A stretch of 35,950 nt of DNA from Gammaproteobacteria bacterium (GCA_016874535.1 VGUA01000019.1:1-35950), one strand, 5' to 3'. Positions 25,882-35,252 are shown, counted from the stretch's first letter. The notes: generated by a model from the letters alone, not told the origin. Program-made: numbers and translations.

Positions 25882-27285
25882 ATGGGATCCCACCCACACT
25901 CGCCGCAGTCTTTTGCCCGCCGCTGGCTGCGCGCGTCCCGACGTCTCGGTCTGGTCTGCCTCGGTGCCACCTTCTGCCTGCAGGCAGCACAGGCCACCAA
26001 CCTCGTCGATGCGCTTACCTTGGCGGAAAGCGCGGATCCCGCTTGGCGCGAGGCTCAGGCCAATGCACTGGCCGTGGCCGAGGGTATCCCGCAAGCCAAG
26101 GCGGCCTTGTGGTTTCCAACGCTCGCCTTCACTGCCGGCGGCAGTCACGCCGACCAGTCCATCACCACCGACGTCAACATCGGTCTCGGTGGCGACGTGG
26201 CCTTCCAGAATTACGATTACCGGCTGACCCTGACCCAGCCGGTGTTCAACCAGGAACGTTATGTGCGCCTGCGCCAGGCCCACAAGCGGGTGGCCCAGGC
26301 TCAGGCTGAACTCGATACGGCCTATCAGGATCTCATCCTGCGCGTTGCCGAACGTTATTTCGCAGTGCTCGCGGCACGGGACGACATCGCCTTTGCGAAA
26401 GCCGAGAAGGAGGCCCTGGGCGGCCAGCTCGATCAGGCGAAACAGCGCTTCGAGGTGGGCCTCATCGCCATCACCGATGTGCAGGAGGCGCAGGCCGGTT
26501 TCGACCGCTCGCAGGCCCGCGAGATCGCGGCCCTCAATGCACTGGAGATCGCGCAGGAAGAGCTGCGCGAGATCACCGGCACCTATCTTAACGATCTCAT
26601 CCCGCTCGGTGAGACGATGTCCCTGGATCGTCCGACCCCCGACAGCATCGAGCAATGGACAGAGTCTGCACTTGGCAGGAATCTGGAAATTGCCGCCGCG
26701 CAAGCTGCCACGGAAATCGCCATGGAAGAGATCAAGGCGCAGCAGGCGGGCCATTATCCAAGCCTCGACATCTCGGGCAGCCGTGGCCTGACGTCCCAAG
26801 GTGGGCGCTTCGGTCAGACGGAAGTCGACGGCGGTGATATCGGCATGCGGGTGAACATTCCGCTCTATGCAGGTGGCAGCGTGATGTCCCGCACGCGCGA
26901 GGCGACCCACTCCCATGCTGCAGCGCTGGAGCGCCTCGAACGTGCCCGACGCGCTGCCTACCGCCAAACCCGCGAGGCCTTCCTCGGCATCCTGTCCCAG
27001 ATCAGCGCCGTAACCGCTCTGGCCCAGGCCGTGCGCTCCTCCGCCACCGCCGTGGACTCGACCCGCGCGGGTTTCGAAGTGGGAACGCGCACAACGATCG
27101 ATGTGGTGACCGCCGAGCGTGGACTGTCCCAGGCGCGGCGCGACTACGCCATGGCGCGCTACGAATACACCTTGAACCGGCTGCGCCTGAAGCGTGCAGC
27201 CGGCACCCTCGCACCGGCCGACATTGCCGCCACCAATGAATGGCTGACACCTACCGCAAGCAGTGGGTCACAGACATCTCGCTGA
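25882..27285 (+). CDS. tolC: TolC family outer membrane channel protein
   Basis: An outer-membrane efflux channel used by tripartite pumps and type I secretion. The 467-residue protein has a signal peptide ending QAAQA (about residue 38). The two structural repeats follow: NLVDALTLAESADPAWREA at the start of the first, and SIEQWTESALGRNLEIAAAQ at the start of the second. The helical TolC segments include YFAVLAARDDIAFAKAEKEA and FEVGTRTTIDVVTAERGLSQ. Length is near E. coli TolC (493). It starts 10 nt after the rhodanese stop. No pump or adaptor gene is nearby. Confidence 0.93.
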   Translation: MGSHPHSPQSFARRWLRASRRLGLVCLGATFCLQAAQATNLVDALTLAESADPAWREAQANALAVAEGIPQAKAALWFPTLAFTAGGSHADQSITTDVNIGLGGDVAFQNYDYRLTLTQPVFNQERYVRLRQAHKRVAQAQAELDTAYQDLILRVAERYFAVLAARDDIAFAKAEKEALGGQLDQAKQRFEVGLIAITDVQEAQAGFDRSQAREIAALNALEIAQEELREITGTYLNDLIPLGETMSLDRPTPDSIEQWTESALGRNLEIAAAQAATEIAMEEIKAQQAGHYPSLDISGSRGLTSQGGRFGQTEVDGGDIGMRVNIPLYAGGSVMSRTREATHSHAAALERLERARRAAYRQTREAFLGILSQISAVTALAQAVRSSATAVDSTRAGFEVGTRTTIDVVTAERGLSQARRDYAMARYEYTLNRLRLKRAAGTLAPADIAATNEWLTPTASSGSQTSR

Positions 27286-27323
27286 ATCAGTCTCGCGACA
27301 CGCACCCGCGGGCGGAGAACAAC

Positions 27324-27899
27324 ATGACCGCACTCACTGCCAAGTACAAATGCAACGCCTCCCTCTCGCTGCTGGTGGTGGTCGACACCCAGCAACGACT
27401 GGGTGAGGCAATGCCAGGCAAGGTGCTCAACCGGGTGCTGCAAAACGCAGCCCTGATGGCACGCGCAGCGGACATGCTGGGCGTGCCGGTGATCGTGACG
27501 GAACAGTATCCCGAAGGCCTCGGTACCACCCACCCGTTGGTTGCGGTGTCCTTGCCGGAGGGCGTTCTCCCGATGTCGAAGACCACGTTCAGCTGTCTCC
27601 GCAACGAAGAGTTTCGAGCGGCCATAGAAGCTCGCGAAGATCGCCGGCAAATCGTGCTGGTGGGCATGGAAGCGCACATCTGCATCCTGCAGACGGCGTT
27701 GGACCTGCTGGCTGCGGGGCATGAGGTGTTCGTGGTCGAGGACGCGGTCTGTTCGCGTAGGCTGGAGAATTACCAGAACGCGCTCGAGCGCATGCATCGC
27801 CTCGGCGTGAATGTGGTGAGCGCGGAATCCGTGGTCTTCGAATGGCTGGGCGACTCCCGCCACCCGCAATTCAAGCAGATACAGTCTTTCCTGCGCTGA
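27324..27899 (+). CDS. Isochorismatase family cysteine hydrolase
   Basis: A 191-residue hydrolase of the isochorismatase-like fold. The start is ATG 27324 with GGAG 7 nt upstream; a longer frame from 27240 overlaps tolC and is unlikely. The expected catalytic triad is Asp21 (VVVDTQQRLG), Lys86 (MSKTTFSC) and Cys120 (GMEAHICILQTALDL). Members of this group act on diverse amide or ester substrates, and the substrate here is unknown. It may be co-transcribed with tolC, 38 bp upstream. An inverted repeat follows the stop. Confidence 0.9.
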   Translation: MTALTAKYKCNASLSLLVVVDTQQRLGEAMPGKVLNRVLQNAALMARAADMLGVPVIVTEQYPEGLGTTHPLVAVSLPEGVLPMSKTTFSCLRNEEFRAAIEAREDRRQIVLVGMEAHICILQTALDLLAAGHEVFVVEDAVCSRRLENYQNALERMHRLGVNVVSAESVVFEWLGDSRHPQFKQIQSFLR

Positions 27900-27933
27900 A
27901 CCCTGCCAGCAGGACGCCCGCGGGTGGCAGGGT
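27900..27933. terminator. Possible bidirectional terminator hairpin
   Basis: Inverted repeat ACCCTGCCA (27900-27908) and TGGCAGGGT (27925-27933) with a 16-nt loop, between two convergent genes. No T-run follows on either strand, so intrinsic termination is uncertain. Confidence 0.45.
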
Positions 27934-27947
27934 GAACCGGTGGCGAA

Positions 27948-28571
27948 TCAATTGACCGTGTACTTGCGGGCGCGCATACACGCCGCAAAGGCGTTGTTGT
28001 AGTCGCCCGTCTGGCGGGCCCGTATCTCGTAAGCCTGATTCTGCTGGGCCTGAATCTGCTGTTGCTGATAGGCCTGCTGCTGCTGGTACTGCTGTTGTTG
28101 CTGCGACTGCTGATTGTTTGAATTGGTGCGAGACACCGCCCCGAAGAGGGTGGAGGCCACGGCGCCGATGGCGGCACCCGAGGCGGCATTGCCGGCGATG
28201 GCACCGCCAGCCGCACCCAAGGCTGCGCCGGTTGCGGCGTCACCCACCACGCCACCGCCCTTGAAAAATCCGCCGTCACCAAGCCCGAGAAATCCCCCCT
28301 GCTGCTGTGGCGGCGGGGGCGGTGGTGCGTCCGCATAGCCCGCGCCCGGCGGTGGCGCGGCAGCGACCGGCGCGGCTACCGTCGGGTCGAAGCCCGTCTG
28401 GGACACCGCCCATTGATGACACTCGTAACGATCCTTGCCCTGCTGCTCCTGTGACTGTCCTGCATTGGGATAGGCAAAGACCTGCTGGGCATGGGCGTTC
28501 ATGACGACAGAAGCCGAGCAGGCAAGCAACACGGCAGCGACAGCACCTGTGCTCTTGTTGTTGATGGTCAT
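27948..28571 (-). CDS. Exported glycine-zipper, glutamine-rich protein
   Basis: A 207-residue predicted periplasmic or outer-membrane protein. The start is ATG 28571 with a GGAGGA site 8 nt upstream; the frame to 28787 is not used. A signal peptide ends NAHA (residue 28). Next come QVFAYPNAGQSQEQQGKDRY, a proline-rich stretch (PPPPPP), and a glycine zipper (AATGAALGAAGGAIAGNAAS). A Q-rich segment made mostly of QQQ runs with Y and A follows, then a C-terminal CMRARKYTVN. Glycine zippers pack in membranes. The function is unknown. The Q-rich part is encoded by CAG/CAA-type codons. Confidence 0.85.
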   Translation of the reverse strand: MTINNKSTGAVAAVLLACSASVVMNAHAQQVFAYPNAGQSQEQQGKDRYECHQWAVSQTGFDPTVAAPVAAAPPPGAGYADAPPPPPPQQQGGFLGLGDGGFFKGGGVVGDAATGAALGAAGGAIAGNAASGAAIGAVASTLFGAVSRTNSNNQQSQQQQQYQQQQAYQQQQIQAQQNQAYEIRARQTGDYNNAFAACMRARKYTVN

Positions 28572-28626
28572 GAGAGTGTTCCTCCGGTTTCCGCGCGTGC
28601 GAATTGCGATGCCCGAAATCCTACCG

Positions 28627-29925
28627 TCAGCCGGCGCGGGATGCATCGATTCCATCGAGCAAGGGCTGCAGCATGGCGAGCGTGCGTTGCGTGGCCCCGC
28701 GATTGGCCGCGATGCTGGACTTGCCGGCGCGACCCGCCACATCACGTTGCTCACTGTCCCTGAGCCAGGTAATGACCTGCGTGGCAACTTCCCCGGCGCT
28801 GGGTGCCACCTTCAGCGCACCGACCGCGGCGAGCCGCTCGGCAATGGCGGCGAAGTTGTAAAGGGACGGCCCGGTCACCACGGGGATGCCGAGGGCCGCG
28901 GGCTCCAGCATGTTCTGCCCACCGAATGGCAGCAGGCTGCCGCCAACGAAGGCCACATCGGCAGCGGCATAAAACTTCATCAGCTCACCCATGGTATCCA
29001 GCAGGAACACCTGCACGCGGCGCGCGCCAGGCGGGCCCGCAGTCCGGCGATGCACCTCGAAACCGGCCTTCCGACAGAGCTCTTCCACTTCGTCGAAGCG
29101 CTCCGGATGGCGTGGCGCAAGGATCAACAGAATCTTGGGCAAAGCCTCGGTTACCCGGGCCAGCACCGAGAGCAGCTCCGTCTCCTCCCCCACCCTGGTA
29201 CTGGCGGCAATCCACACCGGGCGGTCGACTCCGAGATCACGGCGGAGGGAAGCGGCCTCTTCAAAGAGACTGGCCGGCACATGGACATCGTATTTGAGGC
29301 TGCCGGTCACATGCAGACGGGCGGACGGCGCGCCCAGCGCCCGCAGGCGCGCGGCATCTTCTTCTGTCTGCACTGCTATCCCCGCGAATTGCCCGAGCAT
29401 GGGAGCGACCAGCGGTCGCAACAGTGCATAGCGCCCCGTCGAACTCGCCGACAGACGGCCATTGACCAGATAGACAGGCAGTTTCCGCTCCCCACAGCAG
29501 GCGAGGAGATTTGGCCACAGCTCCGTTTCCAGAATGATGAGGGCTCGAGGTTGGAAATGATCCAGGAAGCGACGCAGGATGAACCCCGCGTCATAGGGAA
29601 AGTAGACATGCCTCAAAGCCTGTCCGAACTGCCGTGTGACCGCATCACGACCGGTGGGAGTGGTGGTCGTGATGAGCACATCGACCTCCGGCAAGGCCTG
29701 GCGCAGGGCCTTGATCAACGGGACTGCCGCCGCGACCTCGCCAACCGATACTGCATGGACCCACAGGGGCGATTGCAGCTTCTGGCCAAGCGGCTCAGGG
29801 CGATAGCGGCCAAACCGCTCGGGCCAGCGCTCGCGGTAGCCCGGGTTGCGCAATCCTTTCCACCACAGCCTCAGGGCGAGGGTGGGAAGCAGGAGCAGGA
29901 TGAGCAGTCGATAGAGCGCCCTCAC
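28627..29925 (-). CDS. waaA: 3-deoxy-D-manno-octulosonic acid transferase WaaA (KdtA)
   Basis: WaaA transfers Kdo from CMP-Kdo to lipid IVA on the cytoplasmic face of the inner membrane, beginning the LPS core. The open frame runs from 30093, but GTG 29925 gives the family start [20 protein letters not shown] (one membrane anchor) and 432 residues. It forms a GTGA overlap with the hldD stop. Visible GT-B features are WVHAVSVGEV, LIILETELWPNLL, HVTGSLKYD and the C-terminal FGGQNMLEPAALGIPVVTG. Together with hldD and hldE it forms an inner-core operon. Confidence 0.94.
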   Translation of the reverse strand: MRALYRLLILLLLPTLALRLWWKGLRNPGYRERWPERFGRYRPEPLGQKLQSPLWVHAVSVGEVAAAVPLIKALRQALPEVDVLITTTTPTGRDAVTRQFGQALRHVYFPYDAGFILRRFLDHFQPRALIILETELWPNLLACCGERKLPVYLVNGRLSASSTGRYALLRPLVAPMLGQFAGIAVQTEEDAARLRALGAPSARLHVTGSLKYDVHVPASLFEEAASLRRDLGVDRPVWIAASTRVGEETELLSVLARVTEALPKILLILAPRHPERFDEVEELCRKAGFEVHRRTAGPPGARRVQVFLLDTMGELMKFYAAADVAFVGGSLLPFGGQNMLEPAALGIPVVTGPSLYNFAAIAERLAAVGALKVAPSAGEVATQVITWLRDSEQRDVAGRAGKSSIAANRGATQRTLAMLQPLLDGIDASRAG

Positions 29926-30866
29926 CGGTGCAGCCAGTCGAGATAGTCTCGCACTCCTTGCTCGACCTTGCGGAAGCTGGCGTCGTAGCCGGCGCTGCGC
30001 GCTGCCGTGAGGTCGGCCCGGGTATGGGCCTGGTAGGCGGCGCGCAGATCTTCCGGAAACGGGATGTACTCGATCTCGCCACGACCATGCCATTCAATGA
30101 GCGCCCGGGCCACGGCGTTGAAACTCACTGCCTCGCCCGTGCCGCAATTGAGCACGCCACGAAAATCCGTGAGTGTTCCCGCCCACAGGGTCATGGCCAC
30201 CACATCGTCCACGTGCACGAAATCGCGCAGCTGCTCACCCGCCGCCATGCCGTGTGAGCCCTCGAAAAGACGGACCTTGCCTGACTCACGCAACTGCTGA
30301 TCGAAATGGAAGATCACGCTCGCCATGCGGCCCTTGTGCTGCTCACGCGGACCGTAGACGTTGAAGTAGCGCAGGCCGGTGACCGGGATTCGGAGCGAAG
30401 CCATGCGTTGTCTTAGATGCTGGTCGAACACGAGCTTGGAGTAGCCATAGACGTTCAGCGGGCGCTCGCGGGAGGCCTCCTCCACACACAGGGCGCTGTC
30501 CCCGTAGACCGCCGCGCTGGAGGCATACACCAGCGGGACGCCGTGAAATTCGCAGGCATCCAGCACGTCGCGGGAGTAGGCGTGGTTGTTGTCCAGCATG
30601 TAGCGCCCGTTCCACTCGGTGGTGGTGGCACAGGCGCCGAGGTGATAGATGACCTCGGCCTGCTTGAGCCAGGCGGACTGACGCTGGAGATGCTGGCGGA
30701 ACTCGGTCCTGTCCTGATAGTCGGCGATGCGGGCGGTGGCGAGGTTTGCGAATTTGCGACCGTCCTCGAGATCATCCACGATCAGGATGTCGCTGCGCCC
30801 GGCTGCATTCAGGGCGTGGACGAGGTTGCTGCCGATGAACCCCGCGCCCCCGGTGACGATGATCAT
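29922..30866 (-). CDS. hldD: ADP-L-glycero-D-manno-heptose 6-epimerase HldD
   Basis: HldD converts ADP-D-glycero-heptose to ADP-L-glycero-heptose, the LPS core donor. The 314-residue short-chain dehydrogenase-type epimerase begins [16 protein letters not shown] (NAD(P)-binding GGAGFIG at 6-12). It has the catalytic Tyr140/Lys144 in [17 protein letters not shown] and DFVHVDDVV. The open frame extends upstream to 31082, but ATG 30866 overlaps the hldE stop as ATGA. The family length (about 310-320) supports this start. It acts directly on the product of HldE in the same operon. Confidence 0.96.
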   Translation of the reverse strand: MIIVTGGAGFIGSNLVHALNAAGRSDILIVDDLEDGRKFANLATARIADYQDRTEFRQHLQRQSAWLKQAEVIYHLGACATTTEWNGRYMLDNNHAYSRDVLDACEFHGVPLVYASSAAVYGDSALCVEEASRERPLNVYGYSKLVFDQHLRQRMASLRIPVTGLRYFNVYGPREQHKGRMASVIFHFDQQLRESGKVRLFEGSHGMAAGEQLRDFVHVDDVVAMTLWAGTLTDFRGVLNCGTGEAVSFNAVARALIEWHGRGEIEYIPFPEDLRAAYQAHTRADLTAARSAGYDASFRKVEQGVRDYLDWLHR

Positions 30867-32311
30867 GTCCCTGCTGCCCCCGCCTGACTGCTGCGCTCGA
30901 TGAGATCGGTGGTGGAATGTCCTGCGTGGAACTCCAGGGTCAACACACGCCCCCCCGCGGCAAGCACCTCCTGCGCGCCGGCAATGTCTTTCACCCGGTA
31001 ATCTCCGCCCTTCACCAGCACATCCGGCAGGATTGCGGCGATGAGCTCGCGCGGCGTGTCGGTATCGAAGGGCACCACCCAATCCACTGCGGCAAGCCGT
31101 TGCAGGACCTCCATGCGATGCTGCAGCGGGTTGAGCGGACGCGAGGGCCCTTTGAGACGCCTGACCGAGTCATCACTGTTGACTGCAACCAGCAGGCGAT
31201 CACCCAGCGCGGCAGCCTGTTCGAGGAAGCGAACGTGCCCCACATGCAGGATGTCGAAGCACCCATTGGTCATCACGATGCGCTGACCCTGGCGCCTCGC
31301 CTCGCGAAGCGCGGCATGCAGGGCCTCGCCTTCGACAATGCTCGACTTCCTTCGCGCGCGTCGTCCCAGCGATTCCTCGATTTCGTGCGCCGAAACGACC
31401 GCAGTGCCGAGCTTCGCCACCGCGAGGCCCGCCGCCGTGTTCGCCAGCTCCACCGCGCGTTCCAGCGCCTCTCCCCGGCCAAGTGCCCAGGCGAGGGCCG
31501 CGCAGACCGTGTCCCCGGCGCCCGTGACGTCGAACACATCCTTCGCGCGGGTTTCCAGATGCAGCGATTCACCGCGGGCAGGCACGAGACTCATGCCATG
31601 CTCACCCCGCGTCACCAGCACTGCGCCGAGCTGGAAGCGCGCGCACAGTTCGCGCGCGCGTTCGACCAGCATGGCATCTCCGGTGCAACGGCCGACCACC
31701 GCCTCGAATTCAGCGAGATTGGGCGTGATGAGATCGGCGCCTGCATAGCGCGCGAAATCGCGGCCCTTGGGATCCACGATGGAGAAATGTCCGGCGGCGC
31801 GCACGGAGGCGACGAGCGCCTGCACGTCTCGCAGGGCGCCTTTTGCGTAATCGGAGAACACGACGATGGAAGGCGTCTCCAGCACCGCAGTCAGGGTGTC
31901 GGCCAGCGCAGGCGGGGCGCCCGGCAGTTCGTCGGCAGCAGCCTCAAAATCCAGCCTGAGCAATTGCTGGTGCTGGGCCATCACACGGAGCTTGACCGTG
32001 GTGGGCAGGCGCGGATCGCGTAGGAGGCGCGGCGACAAGCCGTGCTCCCGACAGAGCACTTCCAGTCGGTCGGCATCGGCATCGTCGCCGGCCACGCCGA
32101 TGAGTGTCACCTCCGCACCCAAGGCGGCCGCATTGGCGGCCACATTGGCTGCGCCACCCACACGCTCGTCGCAGCCGGTGACCCGCACGATGGGGACGGG
32201 TGCTTCAGGCGAGATCCGTCCCGTTTGCCCCCGCCAGTAGCGATCCAGCATGACATCGCCCACCACGACCACGGGCCTGGAGCCAGTCGCGCCTTGCACC
32301 GGCCGCGTCAT
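30863..32311 (-). CDS. hldE: Bifunctional heptose-7-phosphate kinase / heptose-1-phosphate adenylyltransferase HldE
   Basis: HldE carries out two steps of ADP-heptose synthesis. Residues 1 to about 320 form a PfkB-type kinase: [21 protein letters not shown] in the N-terminal region, and DVTGAGD at 261-267 with catalytic Asp267. Residues about 340-482 form a nucleotidyltransferase with [13 protein letters not shown] (HVGH at 356-359). The 482 residues match the fused E. coli protein (477). It is the first gene of hldE-hldD-waaA. The region to the divergent DUF3108 gene is about 135 bp; no strong ribosome-binding site was seen. Confidence 0.96.
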   Translation of the reverse strand: MTRPVQGATGSRPVVVVGDVMLDRYWRGQTGRISPEAPVPIVRVTGCDERVGGAANVAANAAALGAEVTLIGVAGDDADADRLEVLCREHGLSPRLLRDPRLPTTVKLRVMAQHQQLLRLDFEAAADELPGAPPALADTLTAVLETPSIVVFSDYAKGALRDVQALVASVRAAGHFSIVDPKGRDFARYAGADLITPNLAEFEAVVGRCTGDAMLVERARELCARFQLGAVLVTRGEHGMSLVPARGESLHLETRAKDVFDVTGAGDTVCAALAWALGRGEALERAVELANTAAGLAVAKLGTAVVSAHEIEESLGRRARRKSSIVEGEALHAALREARRQGQRIVMTNGCFDILHVGHVRFLEQAAALGDRLLVAVNSDDSVRRLKGPSRPLNPLQHRMEVLQRLAAVDWVVPFDTDTPRELIAAILPDVLVKGGDYRVKDIAGAQEVLAAGGRVLTLEFHAGHSTTDLIERSSQAGAAGT

Positions 32312-32368
32312 GGGGCGGGAAGTGAGTTCCGTGGCATGATGCCCGGACTGTCGATGGACGGAGGAAAC

Positions 32369-32443
32369 ATGGCGGTGGCTTCAGATGACGGTTGGCGTCT
32401 CTCGGTAGAGCATTGCGCGCGGCGGATGAGGGGCGAATCGTAG
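32369..32443 (+). CDS. Possible 24-codon leader ORF upstream of the DUF3108 gene
   Basis: ATG 32369 is preceded by GGAGG at good spacing and opens a 24-codon frame that ends at TAG 32441-32443, three bases before the DUF3108 ATG. It is in the same frame as that gene. The DUF3108 start lacks a ribosome-binding sequence of its own, so translation may be coupled or reinitiate. The peptide ([13 protein letters not shown]...) resembles nothing I know. It could also be a chance frame. Confidence 0.4.
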   Translation: MAVASDDGWRLSVEHCARRMRGES

Positions 32444-32446
32444 CAT

Positions 32447-33154
32447 ATGCACCTTCGCCGCCATCCCCGGATTCCGGCCCTGCTCGCCCTGTTGTGGCTT
32501 CCCCTTCTTGTCGCGGCTGCGCCGCTGACGCCCTTCGCAGCCGTTTACGACGTGACCCTGCGCGGTGTCACCGTTGCGCGGCTCACGCGGGAACTCTCCC
32601 TGCCGGCCCCAGAGGAATACCGGTTCGTCTCGCATCTGGAATCCACGGGGCTGGCCAGCCTGCTCCACAAGACGACAACCACGGAACAGAGTGAGGGCAC
32701 CCTGGATTCAACAGGCCTCCATCCCGTGCGTTATGTGGAGAGCAAGGTCTCTGGCCGCAAGCGGCGCGAATCGACGGTGGACTTTCAGCGCACCACAGGC
32801 CGCATCATCCAGCAACACAAGGGCGAGACCTCTGAGACTCCGCTGGAGGCGGCCACGCTCGACAAGCTTTCCTACCAGCTGGCCTTGATGCGTGATCTGG
32901 AGGCCGGGATCCGACAGCTCGACTATCGCGTGGCGGACGATGGCAGGGTCAAGGATTACCGGCTCACCGTGGAGGGACCGGAATCCGTGGCGCTTGCCGA
33001 CGGCGAGGTTTCAACCCTGCGGGTGGTGTATTCCCGCGAAGGCTCTGGCCGTCGCACCACGCTGTGGTGCGCGCCCGCACTCGGCAATCTGCCCGTGAAG
33101 ATTGAATACCGCGAACGTGACGGGGGTCGCCTGGTTGCGCTGCTGCGGCGCTGA
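32447..33154 (+). CDS. DUF3108 domain-containing exported protein
   Basis: A 235-residue protein with a signal peptide (PALLALLWLPLLVAAA, cleavage near residue 25). The domain I recognise as DUF3108 follows: FAAVYDVTLRGVTVARLTREL, HLESTGLASLL, then SKVSGRKRRESTVDF and the C-terminal LWCAPALGNLPVKIEYRERD. The family is periplasmic and of unknown function, probably a beta-rich fold. The start ATG lacks a Shine-Dalgarno sequence (see leader ORF). It is convergent with dsbC, with only 11 bp between stops. Confidence 0.88.
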   Translation: MHLRRHPRIPALLALLWLPLLVAAAPLTPFAAVYDVTLRGVTVARLTRELSLPAPEEYRFVSHLESTGLASLLHKTTTTEQSEGTLDSTGLHPVRYVESKVSGRKRRESTVDFQRTTGRIIQQHKGETSETPLEAATLDKLSYQLALMRDLEAGIRQLDYRVADDGRVKDYRLTVEGPESVALADGEVSTLRVVYSREGSGRRTTLWCAPALGNLPVKIEYRERDGGRLVALLRR

Positions 33155-33165
33155 GCCGCGACGCG

Positions 33166-33906
33166 TCAACCGCCCTCGCGCACCAGCTCGTTCTCCTCCA
33201 GCATCTTGATGAGTTCCTTGGCCGGAATGTAACCGCCGATCTCCTCCCCGTCCTCGGTGAAGACGGCGGGCGTACCCTGCACGCCGACCGATTGTCCCAG
33301 TTCAAATTGCGCGGCCACGGGGTTTTCGCATTTCATCAATTCAGGTTTCTTGCCTTGCTTGGCGGAGGTCAGCGCACTGCGCGGATCCTTGGCGCACCAG
33401 ACGGCGACCGCCTTGTCGTAGCTTTCGCTCTTCAATCCCGCACGGGGAAAGGCGAAGTACTGCACGGCGATTCCCGCGGCGTTCAGCTTGGGGACTTCCG
33501 CGTGCATTTTCCTGCAATAGCCGCAATCGATGTCGGTGAAAACATACAGGGTGCTCTCCACCTTGCCATTGGCAGGTGCAAACTCGATCGCGCGCGGAGC
33601 CTCCGCGACGAAGGCGGCAATGCGCGCTTCCGACCGGCGACTGTCCGTGAGATTGGCGCGGGTCTTCAAATCGAAGATATCCCCGCGCAAGGTGTAGCGA
33701 CCGTCGGCGGTCATGTAGAGGACGTTCGCGCCGAGCATGACCTCGTAGAGGCCGGCAATCGGCGAAGGATTGACTGCCGTGACCTTGGCGTCCGGGATCA
33801 CCTTGGCAAGCTTGGCCGCAAGCTCGGCCTGCAGTTTCTGGTCCGCCTGCACATGGCCGGTGTGCAGGGCCAGGCCCGCGATGAGGAGGGTGAACAGTCT
33901 TGGCAT
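33166..33906 (-). CDS. dsbC: Thiol:disulfide interchange protein DsbC
   Basis: DsbC is a periplasmic disulfide isomerase, dimeric in relatives and kept reduced by DsbD. The 246-residue product has a signal peptide (cleavage after about residue 21) and an N-terminal dimerisation domain (PSPIAGLYEVMLGANVLYMTADG). The thioredoxin-like domain has the active site CGYC at 128-131 and the cis-Pro loop GTPAVF. Two further cysteines (VWCAKD, MKCENP) match the structural disulfide of E. coli DsbC. It follows xerD on the same strand, the same pairing as in E. coli. Confidence 0.95.
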   Translation of the reverse strand: MPRLFTLLIAGLALHTGHVQADQKLQAELAAKLAKVIPDAKVTAVNPSPIAGLYEVMLGANVLYMTADGRYTLRGDIFDLKTRANLTDSRRSEARIAAFVAEAPRAIEFAPANGKVESTLYVFTDIDCGYCRKMHAEVPKLNAAGIAVQYFAFPRAGLKSESYDKAVAVWCAKDPRSALTSAKQGKKPELMKCENPVAAQFELGQSVGVQGTPAVFTEDGEEIGGYIPAKELIKMLEENELVREGG

Positions 33907-33985
33907 GGGATGCTCCGTGCTGCGGCGGGAAAAGTCCGGGGATTGTAGGCGAGAGCGGCAGACCCGGCCACCGCACCCTCCCCGC

Positions 33986-34897
33986 TCACCCGCGCGGGTG
34001 GTGCTGCTGGTGCAGTTTCTTCAGGCGCTCGCGTGCAACGTGGGTATAGATCTGGGTGGTGGAGATGTCCGCATGGCCGAGCAGCATCTGCACCACGCGC
34101 AGATCCGCACCATGGTTCAGGAGGTGGGTGGCAAAGGCATGCCGCAAGGTGTGTGGCGAGAGAGTCGTGCTGACTCCGGCCTTGAGCGCATACCGCTTGA
34201 TGAGGTGCCAGAAGGCCTGGCGCGTCATGGCCTCGCCGCGCTGGGTGGGGAAAAGGTGCTCGGAGTGCGCGCCGTGCAGCAATGACGGGCGTGCCTCCTG
34301 CATGAAATGACCCAGCCAGCGGTTTGCCTCCTCGCCCATGGGCACCAGACGCTCCCGATCTCCCTTGCCGATGATGCGCACCACCCCTTGCGCGAGACTG
34401 ACGCGCGACAGGGAGAGGCTGATGAGTTCAGAGACCCTGAGACCCGTGGCATACAGAAGCTCGAGCATGGCGCGATCACGCAGCCCCAGTGGCTTTGTGG
34501 TATCCGGTGCCAGCAGCAAGGCGTCCACATCAGCTTCAGACAGGGACTTCGGCAGTGCGCGGCCCAGACGGGGTGTTTCCACGCGCAAGGTCGGATCGCG
34601 TGCGACCACGCGTTCCCGCACCAGGTAGCCGTAGAAACGGCGGGCAGCGGACAGACGCCTTGCAGCGGTGCGGGTGGATTGTCGGGTCTGCTCGCTGAGC
34701 CAACCCAGCACTTCGGACTCGCCGGCTGTTTCCAGTGTGAGGGCGTGTCGTGCGAGGAAGGCTGCGAAGCTCAGTAGATCCGCCCGGTAGGCTTTCAACG
34801 TGTTGTCACTGACACCGTCCTCCACCCACAGGCTGTCGAGAAAGCGTTCGACCAGCGCAGGACTGGCGCCGTGGTGTGCGGACGTGGACTGGTGCAT
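33986..34897 (-). CDS. xerD: Tyrosine recombinase XerD
   Basis: XerD with XerC resolves chromosome dimers at dif under FtsK control. ATG 34897 gives 303 residues, near the usual 298; ATG 34948 would add 17. The N-terminal SAM-like domain includes VERFLDSLWVEDGVSDNTLKA in two parts. The catalytic residues are Arg154 (ATGLRVSEL), Lys178, His249 and Arg252 (HTLRHAFATHLL), His275 (LLGHADISTTQ) and Tyr284. The close match to XerD and the dsbC neighbour argue for the housekeeping enzyme rather than a mobile-element integrase. Confidence 0.94.
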   Translation of the reverse strand: MHQSTSAHHGASPALVERFLDSLWVEDGVSDNTLKAYRADLLSFAAFLARHALTLETAGESEVLGWLSEQTRQSTRTAARRLSAARRFYGYLVRERVVARDPTLRVETPRLGRALPKSLSEADVDALLLAPDTTKPLGLRDRAMLELLYATGLRVSELISLSLSRVSLAQGVVRIIGKGDRERLVPMGEEANRWLGHFMQEARPSLLHGAHSEHLFPTQRGEAMTRQAFWHLIKRYALKAGVSTTLSPHTLRHAFATHLLNHGADLRVVQMLLGHADISTTQIYTHVARERLKKLHQQHHPRG

Positions 34898-34973
34898 GTG
34901 GCTGGTTCCGGCTTGCCCGCGGGAACACTGCGGGATAGCCTTCAGCATAATTCCTGAATCGATGGATTAGCCA

Positions 34974-35252
34974 GTGAGCACAGCAGCGCTGAAACAAACC
35001 CCGGGACACACCCTCTACTATTCCCAGCTATGCGGCTTTTGCTCCCGCGTACTGCAGGTTGCCCGCTCGATGGGGCTTGAACTGGAACTGCGCGACGTGG
35101 ATTTTGAGGCAGGGCGCCGTCAGGAACTCATCGTTGGTGGTGGCAAGGGCCAAGTGCCGTGCCTGCGTATCGAGGGCGCGGATGGGAGCGTGAACTGGAT
35201 GTATGAATCTGCGGATATCTCGCACTACCTGAAGGAACACTTCAGCAGCTGA
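34974..35252 (+). CDS. Glutaredoxin-like thioredoxin-fold protein
   Basis: A 92-residue protein from GTG 34974. It has a redox motif CGFC at residues 20-23 after a short beta-strand (HTLYYSQL), and the cis-Pro region GQVPCLRIEG. The C-terminal ESADISHYLKEHF resembles the N-terminal domain of glutathione S-transferases and glutaredoxins. It probably uses glutathione to reduce or bind partners; the substrate is unknown. It is divergent from xerD. The downstream terminator at 35321-35356 separates it from rplS. Confidence 0.88.
   Translation: MSTAALKQTPGHTLYYSQLCGFCSRVLQVARSMGLELELRDVDFEAGRRQELIVGGGKGQVPCLRIEGADGSVNWMYESADISHYLKEHFSS

Noticed and set aside
28040-28110. CTG/TTG-rich run resembling a minisatellite or array
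   Set aside because: It is the coding sequence of the Q-rich segment of the glycine-zipper protein; there are no regular spacers, so not a CRISPR or non-coding array.
28501-29946. Plus-strand open frame opposite waaA
   Set aside because: WaaA motifs are unambiguous on the minus strand; the antisense frame has no signal of its own.
33986-34897. Tyrosine recombinase as a possible mobile-element integrase
   Set aside because: Sequence and length fit XerD, and it is paired with dsbC as in E. coli; there are no attachment sites or cargo nearby.
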